A stretch of 64,000 bases of DNA from Trichomonas vaginalis G3. Lineage: Eukaryota > Parabasalia > Trichomonadida > Trichomonadidae. Each line of letters opens with the position of its first letter. Position 1 is the first letter of the stretch. The notes under the pieces were generated by a model. That model saw only the letters and a program-made list of their open reading frames with translations, did no database searches and was not told the origin of the DNA. Where the stretch lies: contig NC_067204.1 of the NCBI RefSeq assembly GCF_026262505.1, forward strand, positions 23,343,300-23,407,299, given 5' to 3'. This document shows, piece after piece, positions 1-8,891 of the stretch. The position numbers and the translations under genes were made by a program.

Positions 1-313
1 TTGTCAGTCAAACCGTCAGTCATATTGTCACCCACACTCTCAGTCTTATCCTAACTAAAAAGCTAATTCATAGTGTGTATCAAACCGAAGTCATATTGTC
101 ACTCAAATTGTCAGTCATACACTCACTCAAATCAACAGTCATATTGTCAGTCAAACTATCAGTCTTATTCTCACTAAAGCCATCAGTCATACACTCTCTT
201 AAACTATGAGTCATATTGTCACCCAAACTCTCAATCATACACTCACTCAAATCAACAGTCATATTGTCAGTCAAACCGTCAGTCATATTGTCACCCACAC
301 TCTCAGGCATATT
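1..313. repeat. 12-bp tandem array, left of mariner
   Basis: A degenerate 12-bp unit (24-bp higher order), built on gtcagtcatatt and gtcactcaaact, fills this stretch. Read on the minus strand it gives a four-residue peptide repeat of the form xxMT-xxLT for 76 codons, so the open frame may simply follow from a 12-bp period. The same array resumes after the mariner, showing that the transposon landed in it. Whether this is a fragment of a repetitive gene or pure satellite cannot be decided here. Confidence 0.8.
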
Positions 314-316
314 CTA

Positions 317-1619
317 TAGGGTGTCCAAAGGTGTGTTTAGCACAAACCTGAATACTGCGAATAGAAATAAACAAGTTACATATATATAAAGTTTATTTAA
401 ATATAATCACCATTGGATTCAATCACGCGTTCGCAGCGATCGATCCAGGCTTGAAAGACACGCTTTAAATCATCATGAGAAAATTGCTCAAATTGCTCTC
501 TTACAAAATTTTCAAGATCATCTGGACTCGCGAATTCGCGTCCTTCAGCTCTCTTTTTTAGCGTGCCGAATAAATAAAAATCAGAGGGTGCAATATCAGG
601 TGAATAAATTGGGTTTGGAACAACTTTGACATTGTTTTCCACCAAGTAATTCATTACCTTATGACTTTTGTGAACTCTTGAATTATCAAAATGAATTGCA
701 AACTTTTGTTTTTGTTGTTTGGATTTCTCAAACTCATCAGAATTGATAATTTGAGTAAGAACATTGTCAATTAGATACTGAGCATTCATCGTATTAGGTT
801 TTTGAAGAATATCAATTGCGATGATGCCATTCACGCCCCAAAAAACCGACAACATCATCATTGGTGTGTCAATTTTTTTCTTCGGGAATGTTTGCGGATT
901 TTCATCCTTCGGGATCCACATGATTTTGGCTTCTGTTGCATATTGAAACCAAGACTCGTCCCCTGTTACTAAAAAGCGAAACTTCTTGGATTGATACGCA
1001 CCCAATATAGAGAGGAGCTCTTTCGAAGATTGGACTCTAGATTTTTTTTGAACTGAATTAAGGTTGTGCGGAACCCAACGTGTATACGCTAGTTTGTAGT
1101 TCAAATAATTATGCAGATAATAACTGACTGTTGTACGTGGTATCTTTGTCATCTCCTCTATCCTTCTGAGTGATGCTCTTGGGTCTTCATCTAGCGCTTG
1201 AAGAATTGCTTTGATTTTTCTTTGATCCGGCGATTTTTTGTCAATTTTTATGATGGCGCCTTTTTGTTCATGAAGTGATACATCCTAACATGATACATTA
1301 CAGTGGAATAGCTAGGAGCATCCATACCGAAGCATTTTACCAATGTCTCGTAGATTTTTTTACAGTCTTTGCATTTTTTTGCAAGAGCGAGGATGTTTTC
1401 TTTATGATTCATTAAAAAAATGAAAAAAATCCCGCCAAAATTTCCCGCGAAACCGCCTCTTGTCTCAAAATTCATTTTATATCCCGGCATGGCGCCAAAA
1501 TACAACATACTCATCATATACATATATTCATATTTTTTATTATATATTTATAATCAGCATATATCTCCTTTAATAGTCTCATATAGAGCGCTGTGCTAAA
1601 CGCACCTTTGGACACCCTA
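317..1619 (-). mobile_element. Tvmar-type mariner transposon
   Basis: A complete-looking mariner of 1303 bp. Terminal inverted repeats of about 28 bp (tagggtgtccaaaggtg at the left, its complement ending at 1619) are flanked by TA dinucleotides at 315-316 and 1620-1621, the target duplication typical of Tc1/mariner elements. It carries one transposase on the minus strand. Length, TIR size and the trichomonad setting match the Tvmar1 family described from T. vaginalis. It interrupts a 12-bp satellite array. A noisy partial mirror copy lies at about 40,580-41,666. Confidence 0.9.
397..1412 (-). pseudogene. Mariner transposase, probably one frameshift
   Basis: This is the DDE transposase that cuts and joins the element ends at TA sites. 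The main open frame (397-1152, 251 codons) holds the catalytic triad: Asp65 in TGDESWF, Asp156 in HFDNSRVH and Asp191 in APSDFYLF. There are 34 residues between the last two, the DD34D signature of mariners. The N-terminal DNA-binding part, starting at a Met at 1412 (MNHKENILALAKK), lies in another frame, and the two frames meet near 1,255. The 1016-bp span is not a multiple of three, so this copy has one frameshift unless it is a sequencing error. About 338 residues would be normal for a mariner. Confidence 0.85.
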
Positions 1620-1621
1620 TA

Positions 1622-1910
1622 ACTAAAACCGTAAGTCAAAGTGTCCGTCAAACCGTCAGTCATATTCTCAGTCATACTGTAGTTCATACTATCACCCAAA
1701 CTGTTGTTCATACTGTCACTCAAACTCTAAGTCATATTGTCAGTCAAACTGTGAGTCATATTCTCTCTCAAACCTTGAGTTATACTGACAACCAAACCCT
1801 CATTCAAAATGTCACTCAAACTGTCAGTTATATTCCTAGACACATTCAAACTTTCAGGCATATTGTCAGCCAGATACTCAGTTATAGAGTCACTTTTTTG
1901 TCATTAATGA
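1622..1910. repeat. 12-bp tandem array, right of mariner
   Basis: Continuation of the gtcagtcatatt/gtcactcaaact array that flanks the mariner on the left, increasingly degenerate toward 1,900. With the left part it gives about 600 bp of array split by the insertion. Confidence 0.75.
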
Positions 1911-3120
1911 ATTCAGTTATAGATTCAAACATACATTCGGTCCAATATTGGATCATGCAGTTAATTCTACATTTTTTAACTTGTAAGTCATTATTTATGA
2001 AAATATTTAAAATAGTGTAATTGCACAATGATGTGCAGTATTATCTTTAATATTAATATTGTAATATGATATTAGATTTTATCATATGAGATATTAATAT
2101 TGATTTATGGATTACTGCACAATGATGTGCAGTATTATCTTTAATATTAATATTGTAATATGCAATGTTATATTCTAATTTGAATGTTCCTTTTTAACCT
2201 CATGATTTCTTCTCACTGATCTGCCTTTTTATGCAGCATTTTGTATTTAATCTCTCTTATCCTTTAGATTCTCTATGCTTTCCATCTTTCTAAACCAGAT
2301 TCCATTGTTAATTCTTAAATTAACACAAATCTTAAATTTCATATTAGTCATTGATCTGAAGTTATTGAAACATCTGACGTCTTTAGATTATCTTATCTAA
2401 TATTAAAATGATTGATCTATTTACATTTTTAAAATAGTCCTAAAAAGTCTCAATATTTATAAAAGCATAATAAAATTAAATTTTTTAATATCATTTTGTA
2501 AATTATTCGTTTACTTTATGGCATAGTCTTGAATATAGATCCGTATTTTTCCCAAGTGAGCGGGGTATCTCCAATCCCAGCCCTATCGTCCTCCCAGTGT
2601 CAGTTTTCAATATAAAATCCAAATTTTTTTGAAAATAAAAATTTCGAGAAATTTTTCTGATTTTTTTTCTTTGATTTCAATAATTCAAAATAAATTTGGG
2701 AGTAAAAAGACACTATTTAATGAAATTCATATGAGTGAATGTGGATAAATACTCTCAAAACATACAATTTATCTATTTTTTCTTTATATTATCAACTAAT
2801 TAGTGATAACTTTTTTTGAATCAGATTTTTTTTTCATTAAAAACATAATATATAACACAACAATGATGCACACATACGTATCTACACATCAAAATATAAA
2901 GCTTGTTTTGGTCTGGGCATCCCAACCCAAAATTCTTTAAAAATTGAATAAAATTGAAGACTTGGGGCTGGGATACCCATCCCAAAACCGAATTGAATTT
3001 TTTGAATTAAAGAATATATTTATGTATTTATAATATACATGTGATGTCTATAAAAAATACTAAATTCTAAAAAAAATTCAATTTATTCAAAACGTATACT
3101 AAGTGATCACTTCATTAGTA
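1911..3120. other. AT-rich non-coding stretch
   Basis: No convincing gene. A 46-bp segment beginning gcacaatgatgtgcag occurs twice, at 2,023 and 2,117 (offset 94 bp), with an AT-rich inverted stretch between the copies. The phrase atcccagccc recurs near 2,573 and, in variants, around 2,920-2,980. Otherwise this is low-complexity A/T sequence. Confidence 0.6.
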
Positions 3121-3169
3121 GGATCAGCAATCCTACTAAATTGTGAGAACGCCACTAACTAAAAAGGGA

Positions 3170-3570
3170 GTCCTTGGAGCTCTTGATCTCTTGTCAGTAG
3201 AGTTCATAATGAGGCATGGCATCTACTGATTAGAGATCAGAGCAATCCTACCTTACCTTCAGGAGCTACAAAGCTCCTAATCGTTACGAGAGGGAGCCTT
3301 GGAGCTCCTGAAGCTCATCAGCAGAGGCTATTTACCATTTGGGCCTCTTCTGATGAAAGATGCGAAACACGTCTACGAACCAGGAGCTTCAAAGCTTCTA
3401 ATCCTTACTAAAGGGAGCTTTGGAGCTCCTGAGTCTCCATCAACAGAGTCCCAGATGGTAAATGTCCTTTGCTGATGAAAGATGCGAAACACATCTACGA
3501 ACCAGGAGCTCAAAGCTCCTAATCCTTACGAAAGGGAGCTTTGGAGCTCCTGAAACTCCTTTTACTATAA
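3170..3570. repeat. About 120-bp tandem repeat with nested hairpins
   Basis: Roughly three diverged copies of a unit containing gatgcgaaacac, tctacgaaccaggagct and gggagctttggagctcctga. The two clearest begin near 3,350 and 3,472. Each copy is rich in self-complementary pieces (aggagctncaaagctcct; catcagcagagg pairing with cctcttctgatg), so single strands would fold strongly. No open frame is conserved between copies. Confidence 0.75.
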
Positions 3571-3675
3571 AATAGGGACAGTTTTCTTCTGAGGTTCTTA
3601 TCAAATCTAAGACTTCAGAAGAAAGCTGTCCTATCAATGTATACTTACACTCTCATGGACTACAAGTGTACAATT

Positions 3676-3853
3676 TTAAGGCAGAGATTATACAAGGCCT
3701 CTCATCAAATGAGGGACCTCGGATAATCTCTACCTTAAGTAGTCAAATAACTTTTCTCACTATTTAGGAACAAAAGAACAAGAGTTGGAGTACTTTAAGG
3801 CAAGATTCTTCCGAAATCTCTCATCGAATGAGAGACTTCGGAAGGACCTTGCC
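3676..3853. repeat. Two related long hairpins in tandem
   Basis: Two near-perfect hairpins. The first (3,676-3,738) pairs ttaaggcagagattat with its complement near 3,723-3,738 around a tiny loop. The second (3,799-3,853) pairs ggcaagattcttccgaaatc with a complement carrying about three mismatches in 26. Both have apexes of the form ctcatc(a/g)aatgag, so they are copies of one motif. They could be ends of small inverted-repeat elements or structured RNA; nothing here separates the two. Confidence 0.7.
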
Positions 3854-3859
3854 AAATCC

Positions 3860-5360
3860 TTGAACGCCAATATCCTTGGAACTGAGCTAGAACCAGGGAG
3901 AAGTAGCATACTATAGAGCACGATGGTAATCTCGGAAATGCTTATATCGCCCCAAGCACAATATTTAAGAAGTCTAACTCATATATACAAGAAGTCAGGC
4001 TGAATAGATATTGTGCATATGGTTTGCAGAACTCTCATGATATTTAAAATTCATGTTATCCCAAAAAGGTGACACTTTGGGTGTATCGTCCATCCCAGGG
4101 ATGCAAAAATCACATCACCTTGGATCTATAGTCTTGAAAAAGTATCAAAAAACATTATCTTAATGGTCTCTAAAGAGGTTAAGTAGCATACACACAGATA
4201 TGCTAATGTGGTAAAAAGAGATTTATTGCAAAAAGTCCAAAATAGTATATTTATTATCAAGATTCGCGTGGAAACGTACGAGTTTGGGACGAATAACTAA
4301 CATTCTTAAACATTTAGTAATACTCTGATAAGTACAAGTCCTTAGATGCGACATATGGCTTCTTTTGTTCTAACTTACCAAATTCAAGAACTCAAGTTGG
4401 CAGTAACTCTGTACTAAACATACTCTAAGAGCTTGTCATTATTCCGTGTATGACAAATCATACTTTAATGTTTTACTCGTTGAATAAAGAATGCTTGATT
4501 TTGAAATCGAATGTTTTTGCTTAAATAGTTCCAGATTCTTGAACTAGGGACGGAATTAGAGGACACGTCTTTGCTGGTTAGTCGCGTGCTTGATGACAAT
4601 ATGCTACAATTATAATAAACGTACAAAAGGGACGAAAATTAAGAGCTTGTAACTTTCAACCTTCAGACATTTGACCCTTATGTAGCATTGAGCTTGATAT
4701 TTTACTATTCAAGCATTTTATTCCCATCGCAACTTGATTATATTCGATAAATACATCTTATTGTTGTGAAATTTAATGATTTATACTGATTTCTCTATAA
4801 GATATCATTTTAGTATTTAAAATCATATGATTATAATTACCAAGGGTATTCTAACCTTAGCGGCAATTATACTTGATCATTATAAAATTTCTTACTCTTC
4901 ACGCACTAACATTGCCTACGGAACAACATTCCTTACGCATTACTATTTTATACTGCTGAATATACTATTTCTATTTCCTTTGATTAGATTTGTCTTTACA
5001 AAATAATTGAATTGACGAAACTTTATTTGGAAAATCAATCTTAATACATTAGAGATCATAGTTCACTTTTCAAATTACGTGAATGAAAAAAAATTTTAAT
5101 TCAAAGGAATTGGATTTTAATAAAATCAACCGAGTTCTGTAACCAAATCAATATTCGTAGTTAAATCATCTCGACATGGCAAACCCAAATTTTAGCTAAA
5201 AGTGACAGGGAAAAAAACGTTTAGTATTAAAAAAAAGACCGATGAGAGCTTCGTTCGAAATATAGAGGGAACTGAGAATGCGCAACCATTCTCAGGGAAT
5301 ATTGGATGCTATTCCCGTTCCCTCTGTATGGAAAATTGAGGTTTTCAAAGGGAGTTAAAA
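3860..5360. other. Non-coding intergenic stretch
   Basis: No gene recognised on either strand. The composition is ordinary AT-rich intergenic sequence. A noisy mirror copy at about 36,650-38,300 carries the same content. Confidence 0.5.
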
Positions 5361-5366
5361 TAATAT

Positions 5367-5606
5367 CAAATTTATACTAATTTACTTCAAAATACAAAAG
5401 TATTTGACAGCTAAAATTAGTTACTTTAGCAAGCCTATCAATACCCTTTTACGATTATTGCTACTTTTTCGAAATAAAAGTAAAAACAAATTTATACTAA
5501 TTTACTTCAAAATACAAAAGTCTTTGACAGCTAAAATTAGTTACTTTAGCAAGCCTATCAATACCCTTTTACGATTATTGCTACTTTTTCGAAATAAAAT
5601 AAATTT
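5367..5606. repeat. 120-bp direct duplication
   Basis: Two nearly identical 120-bp units start at 5,367 and 5,487 (caaatttatactaatttact and on). The open frame that crosses them (5,404-5,631) encodes the same hydrophobic peptide twice and follows from the duplication; I do not treat it as a gene. Confidence 0.85.
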
Positions 5607-5700
5607 ATTATCAAAAACCTTTTTTTCTTAGTAAAAATAAACGAAATTTTTTACCTTATGAACTTTTGATGGAAATATGCAAATTTAAAATAATAAAGAA

Positions 5701-5835
5701 AGCCGCGAGCGAAGCGATCGGCTTAGTTCGAAGATTTTGATTCAAATCTTTGCTGATCTGTAATTCGCGGAAGCCGCGAGCGAATTGAGCGGCTTAGGTC
5801 TAAGATTTTGATTCAAATCTTTGCTTATATTCCTT
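5701..5835. repeat. Two GC-rich hairpin units, 71-bp period
   Basis: Units start at 5,701 and 5,772. Each contains agccgcgagcgaa followed by a complementary cggct, then the self-complementary aagattttgattcaaatctt. They stand out as GC-rich islands in AT-rich DNA about 200 bp upstream of the hydrolase. A role as mobile hairpin, boundary or regulatory element is open. Confidence 0.7.
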
Positions 5836-5894
5836 AAATTCTTTATGAAACTCGCAACAGTTCCATAAAAAATTTTAAATTCTAAACTGTCGAA

Positions 5895-5929
5895 ATTACC
5901 GATCGGTAATCACACCCTTCACGGGTGTG
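5895..5929. promoter_or_regulatory. Palindrome plus hairpin upstream of hydrolase
   Basis: A perfect 16-bp palindrome (attaccgatcggtaat, 5,895-5,910) abuts a 7-bp-stem hairpin (cacaccc/gggtgtg, 5,911-5,929). It ends 95 bp before the hydrolase start codon, a plausible binding site for a dimeric regulator. The function is inferred from position and symmetry only. No clear match to the trichomonad initiator (TCAYW) was found just upstream of the ATG; tcaaatt at about 6,002 is only a weak candidate. Confidence 0.4.
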
Positions 5930-6024
5930 TCACTTTTAACTAAAATTACCCCTACTCATCTCGACATTACCATCTGACGATATAAAAAGTGACGTATTTT
6001 TTCAAATTTATTTTTTAACATTGA

Positions 6025-7350
6025 ATGACTGAATCTATTGTACAGCATGCCGTAAATGCTATCATTCGTCCGCCAAGAGCCGAATACGACGAATCCACAC
6101 TTCCTTTAGTATTAGATGCAGGTGATAACGAGAAATACTGTCGTTTTCCCGTTAATTTTCAAAATGAACGTGGACAATCATTAGTTGGATCCATATACTA
6201 CGTATCAAAATACAATCCTCTAAACGGAGGCCCTTGTATCATGTATTTACACGGAAACGCAAGTAGTCAGCTAGAAGGTCAATTTCTTGTTCCCAATTTT
6301 TGTCCACATGGACTTTTTGTATTCTGCTTTGATTTCGCAGGTTGTGGCGAAAGTGATGGTGATTATGTTTCACTTGGATATTTTGAAACGCAAGATGTGA
6401 ACTTTTTAATCAAAACTCTACACAAGCAATTTGCCATGGGCCCATTCGTGCTCTGGGGAAGATCGATGGGTGCTGCAACAACACTTCTTGTTGATAATCC
6501 ATATGTTATTGCTAAAATCAGCGATTCATCCTTTACATCAGTTCCAGACATGTGTGCAGCCATTGCCAAGTCAATGAGCCTACCGTCAATGTTCATTCCA
6601 GCAGTTATTTGGTTTTTGAAGAAAAAAGTTTTACAAGCAGCCGATTTCGACCTAGAAACGATATCTCCATTAAATTGTCCTCAAGAAGCCCCCGTTCCTT
6701 GCGTTTTTGGACATGCAGAAGGCGACAAATTCATTCCATTCGAACAATGCAGACAATTATACGATAATTACGAAAATCCAATGAAGCATATTATGATCCT
6801 CGACGGAGGACATAATAGCAAGCGAGATTTAGCTTGGATTACCCTTGGAGTTACATTTGCATTAGATATGTTGTCAGTTCGAGTAGATGACCTCAAAATA
6901 TCAGAGTGCAGGAAACTACAATCAGCATCTTACCACTTTGGCTCTTTCGAAACGATGCTTTCCTCAGCGAGAGAAACAAATAATACTGCGACCATTTCGG
7001 ATCTCCAAGAATTCCAGAAACAGCAAGAAAAGGAGGCCGAGCAACCAGAGGAAAAGAAGAAGGAGAAAAAGGAGAAAAAAGAAAAACACAAACACGGAAG
7101 CAAAGATGAGAAAAAGGAGAAGAAGAAACACATGACTCCAGAAGAAAAGGCCGAAAGAAAGAAGGAAATGGAAGAAAGACACAAAAAAAATGAAGAAAAA
7201 AGAGCAAAGAAAAAGGCAAAAGCAGAAGCAAAGGCAAAAAAGCTCGCTGAAGAACAGGCAAAGCTAAATCAACAAGAAAATACCGAAGCTAATCAAGAAA
7301 CAGCTCCAGTTCCACCTGAATCTGAAATTCCGAAATCTGATCAACAATAA
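6025..7350 (+). CDS. Alpha/beta-hydrolase with lysine-rich tail
   Basis: Intact 441-residue intronless gene, the only clear host gene in the window. Residues about 45-285 form an alpha/beta-hydrolase fold of the serine-peptidase S9/acyltransferase-like type. The parts are an oxyanion-hole motif HGN (76-78), a nucleophile elbow GRSMG with Ser147, an acidic residue Asp234 in GHAEGDKF and a catalytic His263 in DGGHN. No signal peptide or membrane segment is obvious, so it is probably cytosolic. Residues about 335-410 are a charged Lys/Glu-rich low-complexity tail, followed by a Pro/Gln/Glu-rich end. That architecture is common among trichomonad unassigned S9-like hydrolases. The substrate is unknown. 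The first ATG fits the folded domain and is preceded by an AT-rich leader. A degraded mirror copy lies at 34,520-35,933. Confidence 0.88.
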   Translation: MTESIVQHAVNAIIRPPRAEYDESTLPLVLDAGDNEKYCRFPVNFQNERGQSLVGSIYYVSKYNPLNGGPCIMYLHGNASSQLEGQFLVPNFCPHGLFVFCFDFAGCGESDGDYVSLGYFETQDVNFLIKTLHKQFAMGPFVLWGRSMGAATTLLVDNPYVIAKISDSSFTSVPDMCAAIAKSMSLPSMFIPAVIWFLKKKVLQAADFDLETISPLNCPQEAPVPCVFGHAEGDKFIPFEQCRQLYDNYENPMKHIMILDGGHNSKRDLAWITLGVTFALDMLSVRVDDLKISECRKLQSASYHFGSFETMLSSARETNNTATISDLQEFQKQQEKEAEQPEEKKKEKKEKKEKHKHGSKDEKKEKKKHMTPEEKAERKKEMEERHKKNEEKRAKKKAKAEAKAKKLAEEQAKLNQQENTEANQETAPVPPESEIPKSDQQ

Positions 7351-7727
7351 TCTCGAAGAGAAGAAAAAATAAGCAATACAATCAATCGTATAATGATACT
7401 ACAGCTCCTGAATTCAGATTTTATTTTGGATTTCATATTTTATTATAATTTTTTTTTAATGTTATTGAACATTGACATTTGTTTGTATTCATTAAGTATT
7501 ACTCTTTTGCAAAAACTAAACTTTTTAATATTATGTTATGTTTTTAATTTACAATTTTTTTTTAATTTCATTGTATTTTGTTGGCAACTATTTTCCAACC
7601 ATATCATTAATTAATTTTTCTCAATATTTTATTATCAAAACACTAAAGTCATCTTTTTTAAGTAATAGTAGCATTAACTCAAGTGTAAAGTATTATTTTA
7701 TGAGGTACTTTTAGAATTTTTGTATCC

Positions 7728-7730
<3 letters not shown>
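7351..7730. other. AT-rich 3' flank of hydrolase
   Basis: Strongly AT-rich sequence with T-runs and no convincing gene. It holds the hydrolase 3' untranslated region and spacer up to the A-run. Confidence 0.5.
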
Positions 7731-7765
<35 letters not shown>

Positions 7766-7800
7766 GTGGGGCTTCCAGGCACTTCGTGCCCTCTAGCCCC
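7731..7800 (-). other. 31-A run beside a GC-rich compound hairpin
   Basis: Positions 7,731-7,761 are all A. Next comes a two-part stem: ggggct (7,768-7,773) with agcccc (7,795-7,800), and inside it ggcac-ttc-gtgcc (7,778-7,790). On the minus strand this reads as a GC hairpin followed by a 31-T run, the layout of a structured transcript with a T-rich terminator. On the plus strand it could mark the edge of an inserted element. It separates the host gene from element A. Confidence 0.55.
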
Positions 7801-7873
7801 GAAGATGTTTAGAATATGAGAGAGGTCCTATAAACCGGAGAAAGTGTCATATAAACATCTGTCATTTTACTCA

Positions 7874-8420
7874 GAATTTTCATGAAATTTACACCAAAAA
7901 TATATTTTAGGGTAGAAGGGTATATCTAACCTCTTTTCTAACCTCTTTTCTACCCTCTTGAATTTTCATGAAATTTACACCAAAAATATATTTTAGGGTA
8001 GAAGGGTATATCTAACCTCTTTTCTAACCTCTTTTCTACCCTCTTGAATTTTCATGAAATTTACACCAAAAATATATTTTAGGGTAGAAGGGTATATCTA
8101 ACCTCTTTTCTAACCTCTTTTCTACCCTCTTGAATTTTCATGAAATTTACACCAAAAATATATTTTAGGGTAGAAGGGTATATCTAACCTCTTTTCTAAC
8201 CTCTTTTCTACCCTCTTGAATTTTCATGAAATTTACACCAAAAATATATTTTAGGGTAGAAGGGTATATCTAACCTCTTTTCTAACCTCTTTTCTACCCT
8301 CTTGAATTTTCATGAAATTTACACCAAAAATATATTTTAGGGTAGAAGGGTATATCTAACCTCTTTTCTAACCTCTTTTCTACCCTCTTGAATTTTCATG
8401 AAATTTACACCAAAAATATA
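7874..8420. repeat. 86-bp tandem array at element A edge
   Basis: About six and a third near-identical 86-bp copies begin at 7,874, 7,960, 8,046, 8,132, 8,218, 8,304 and (partial) 8,390. Each unit holds gaattttcatgaaatttaca, aaaatatattttagggtaga and an internal inverted segment (gggtagaaggg against cctcttttctaccc). Terminal tandem arrays are usual at Polinton/Maverick ends in trichomonads. Near-identity of the copies suggests recent amplification. Confidence 0.9.
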
Positions 8421-8870
8421 CTACTAGGGTCATTTACGAAGAAATCTCAACAAAGTCTTTACGAAGAAGTCTCAACAAAGTCTTTACGAAGAAGTCTCAA
8501 CAAAGTCTTTACGAAGAAGTCTTAACAAAGTCTTTACGAAGAAATTCATGAAAATTCAAGAGGGTAGAAAAGAGGTTAGAAAAGAGGTTAGATATACCCT
8601 TCTACCCTAAAATATATTTTTGGGTCATTTACGAAGAAGTCTCAACAAAGTCTTTACGAAGAAGTCTCAACAAAGTCTTTACGAAGAAGTCTTGACAAAA
8701 CATTTACGAAGAAAGTTCATGAAAATTCAAGAGGGTAGAAAAGAGGTTAGAAAAGAGGTTAGATATACCCTTCTACCCTAAAATATATTTTTGGGTCATT
8801 TACACTCATTTACGAAGAAGTCTCAACAAAGTCTTTACGAAGAAGTCACAATAAAACATCTGTCAAAAAC
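8421..8870. repeat. 25-bp tandem array with inverted 86-bp-type units
   Basis: Runs of acgaagaagtctcaacaaag with a 25-bp period (starts 8,436, 8,461, 8,486 and on). They are interrupted twice, near 8,550-8,620 and 8,720-8,795, by the core of the 86-bp unit in the opposite orientation. Read in reverse, the 25-bp unit matches the satellite of element B at about 19 of 25 positions. The first gene of element A starts 20 bp after the array. Confidence 0.85.
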
Positions 8871-8891
8871 CGCTTTTTAACTTCACTTAAA

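Noticed and set aside
80-310. 76-codon repetitive frame as a protein gene
   Set aside because: A 12-bp period keeps any stop-free frame open, so openness is not evidence of coding.
3440-3637. 65-codon minus-strand frame
   Set aside because: It lies across the palindrome-rich tandem repeat and is not conserved between repeat copies.
3100-3860. LTR-type element
   Set aside because: No reverse transcriptase, primer site or matched long terminal repeats; the repeats are short, tandem and hairpin-rich.
5404-5631. 75-codon hydrophobic frame
   Set aside because: It is created by a 120-bp direct duplication; the peptide is simply repeated and has no other support.
5720-5830. tRNA-like T-loop (gattcaaatc) in the GC-rich units
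   Set aside because: No acceptor, anticodon or D-arm could be fitted around it; it is part of a self-complementary 20-mer.
6887-7261. Several frames on both strands over the hydrolase tail
   Set aside because: They are shadows of the Lys/Glu-rich low-complexity coding sequence of the hydrolase.
6025-7761. Hydrolase as a processed retrocopy because of the A-run 380 bp downstream
   Set aside because: Trichomonad genes are mostly intronless, the A-run is far from the stop codon and no flanking target duplication was seen.
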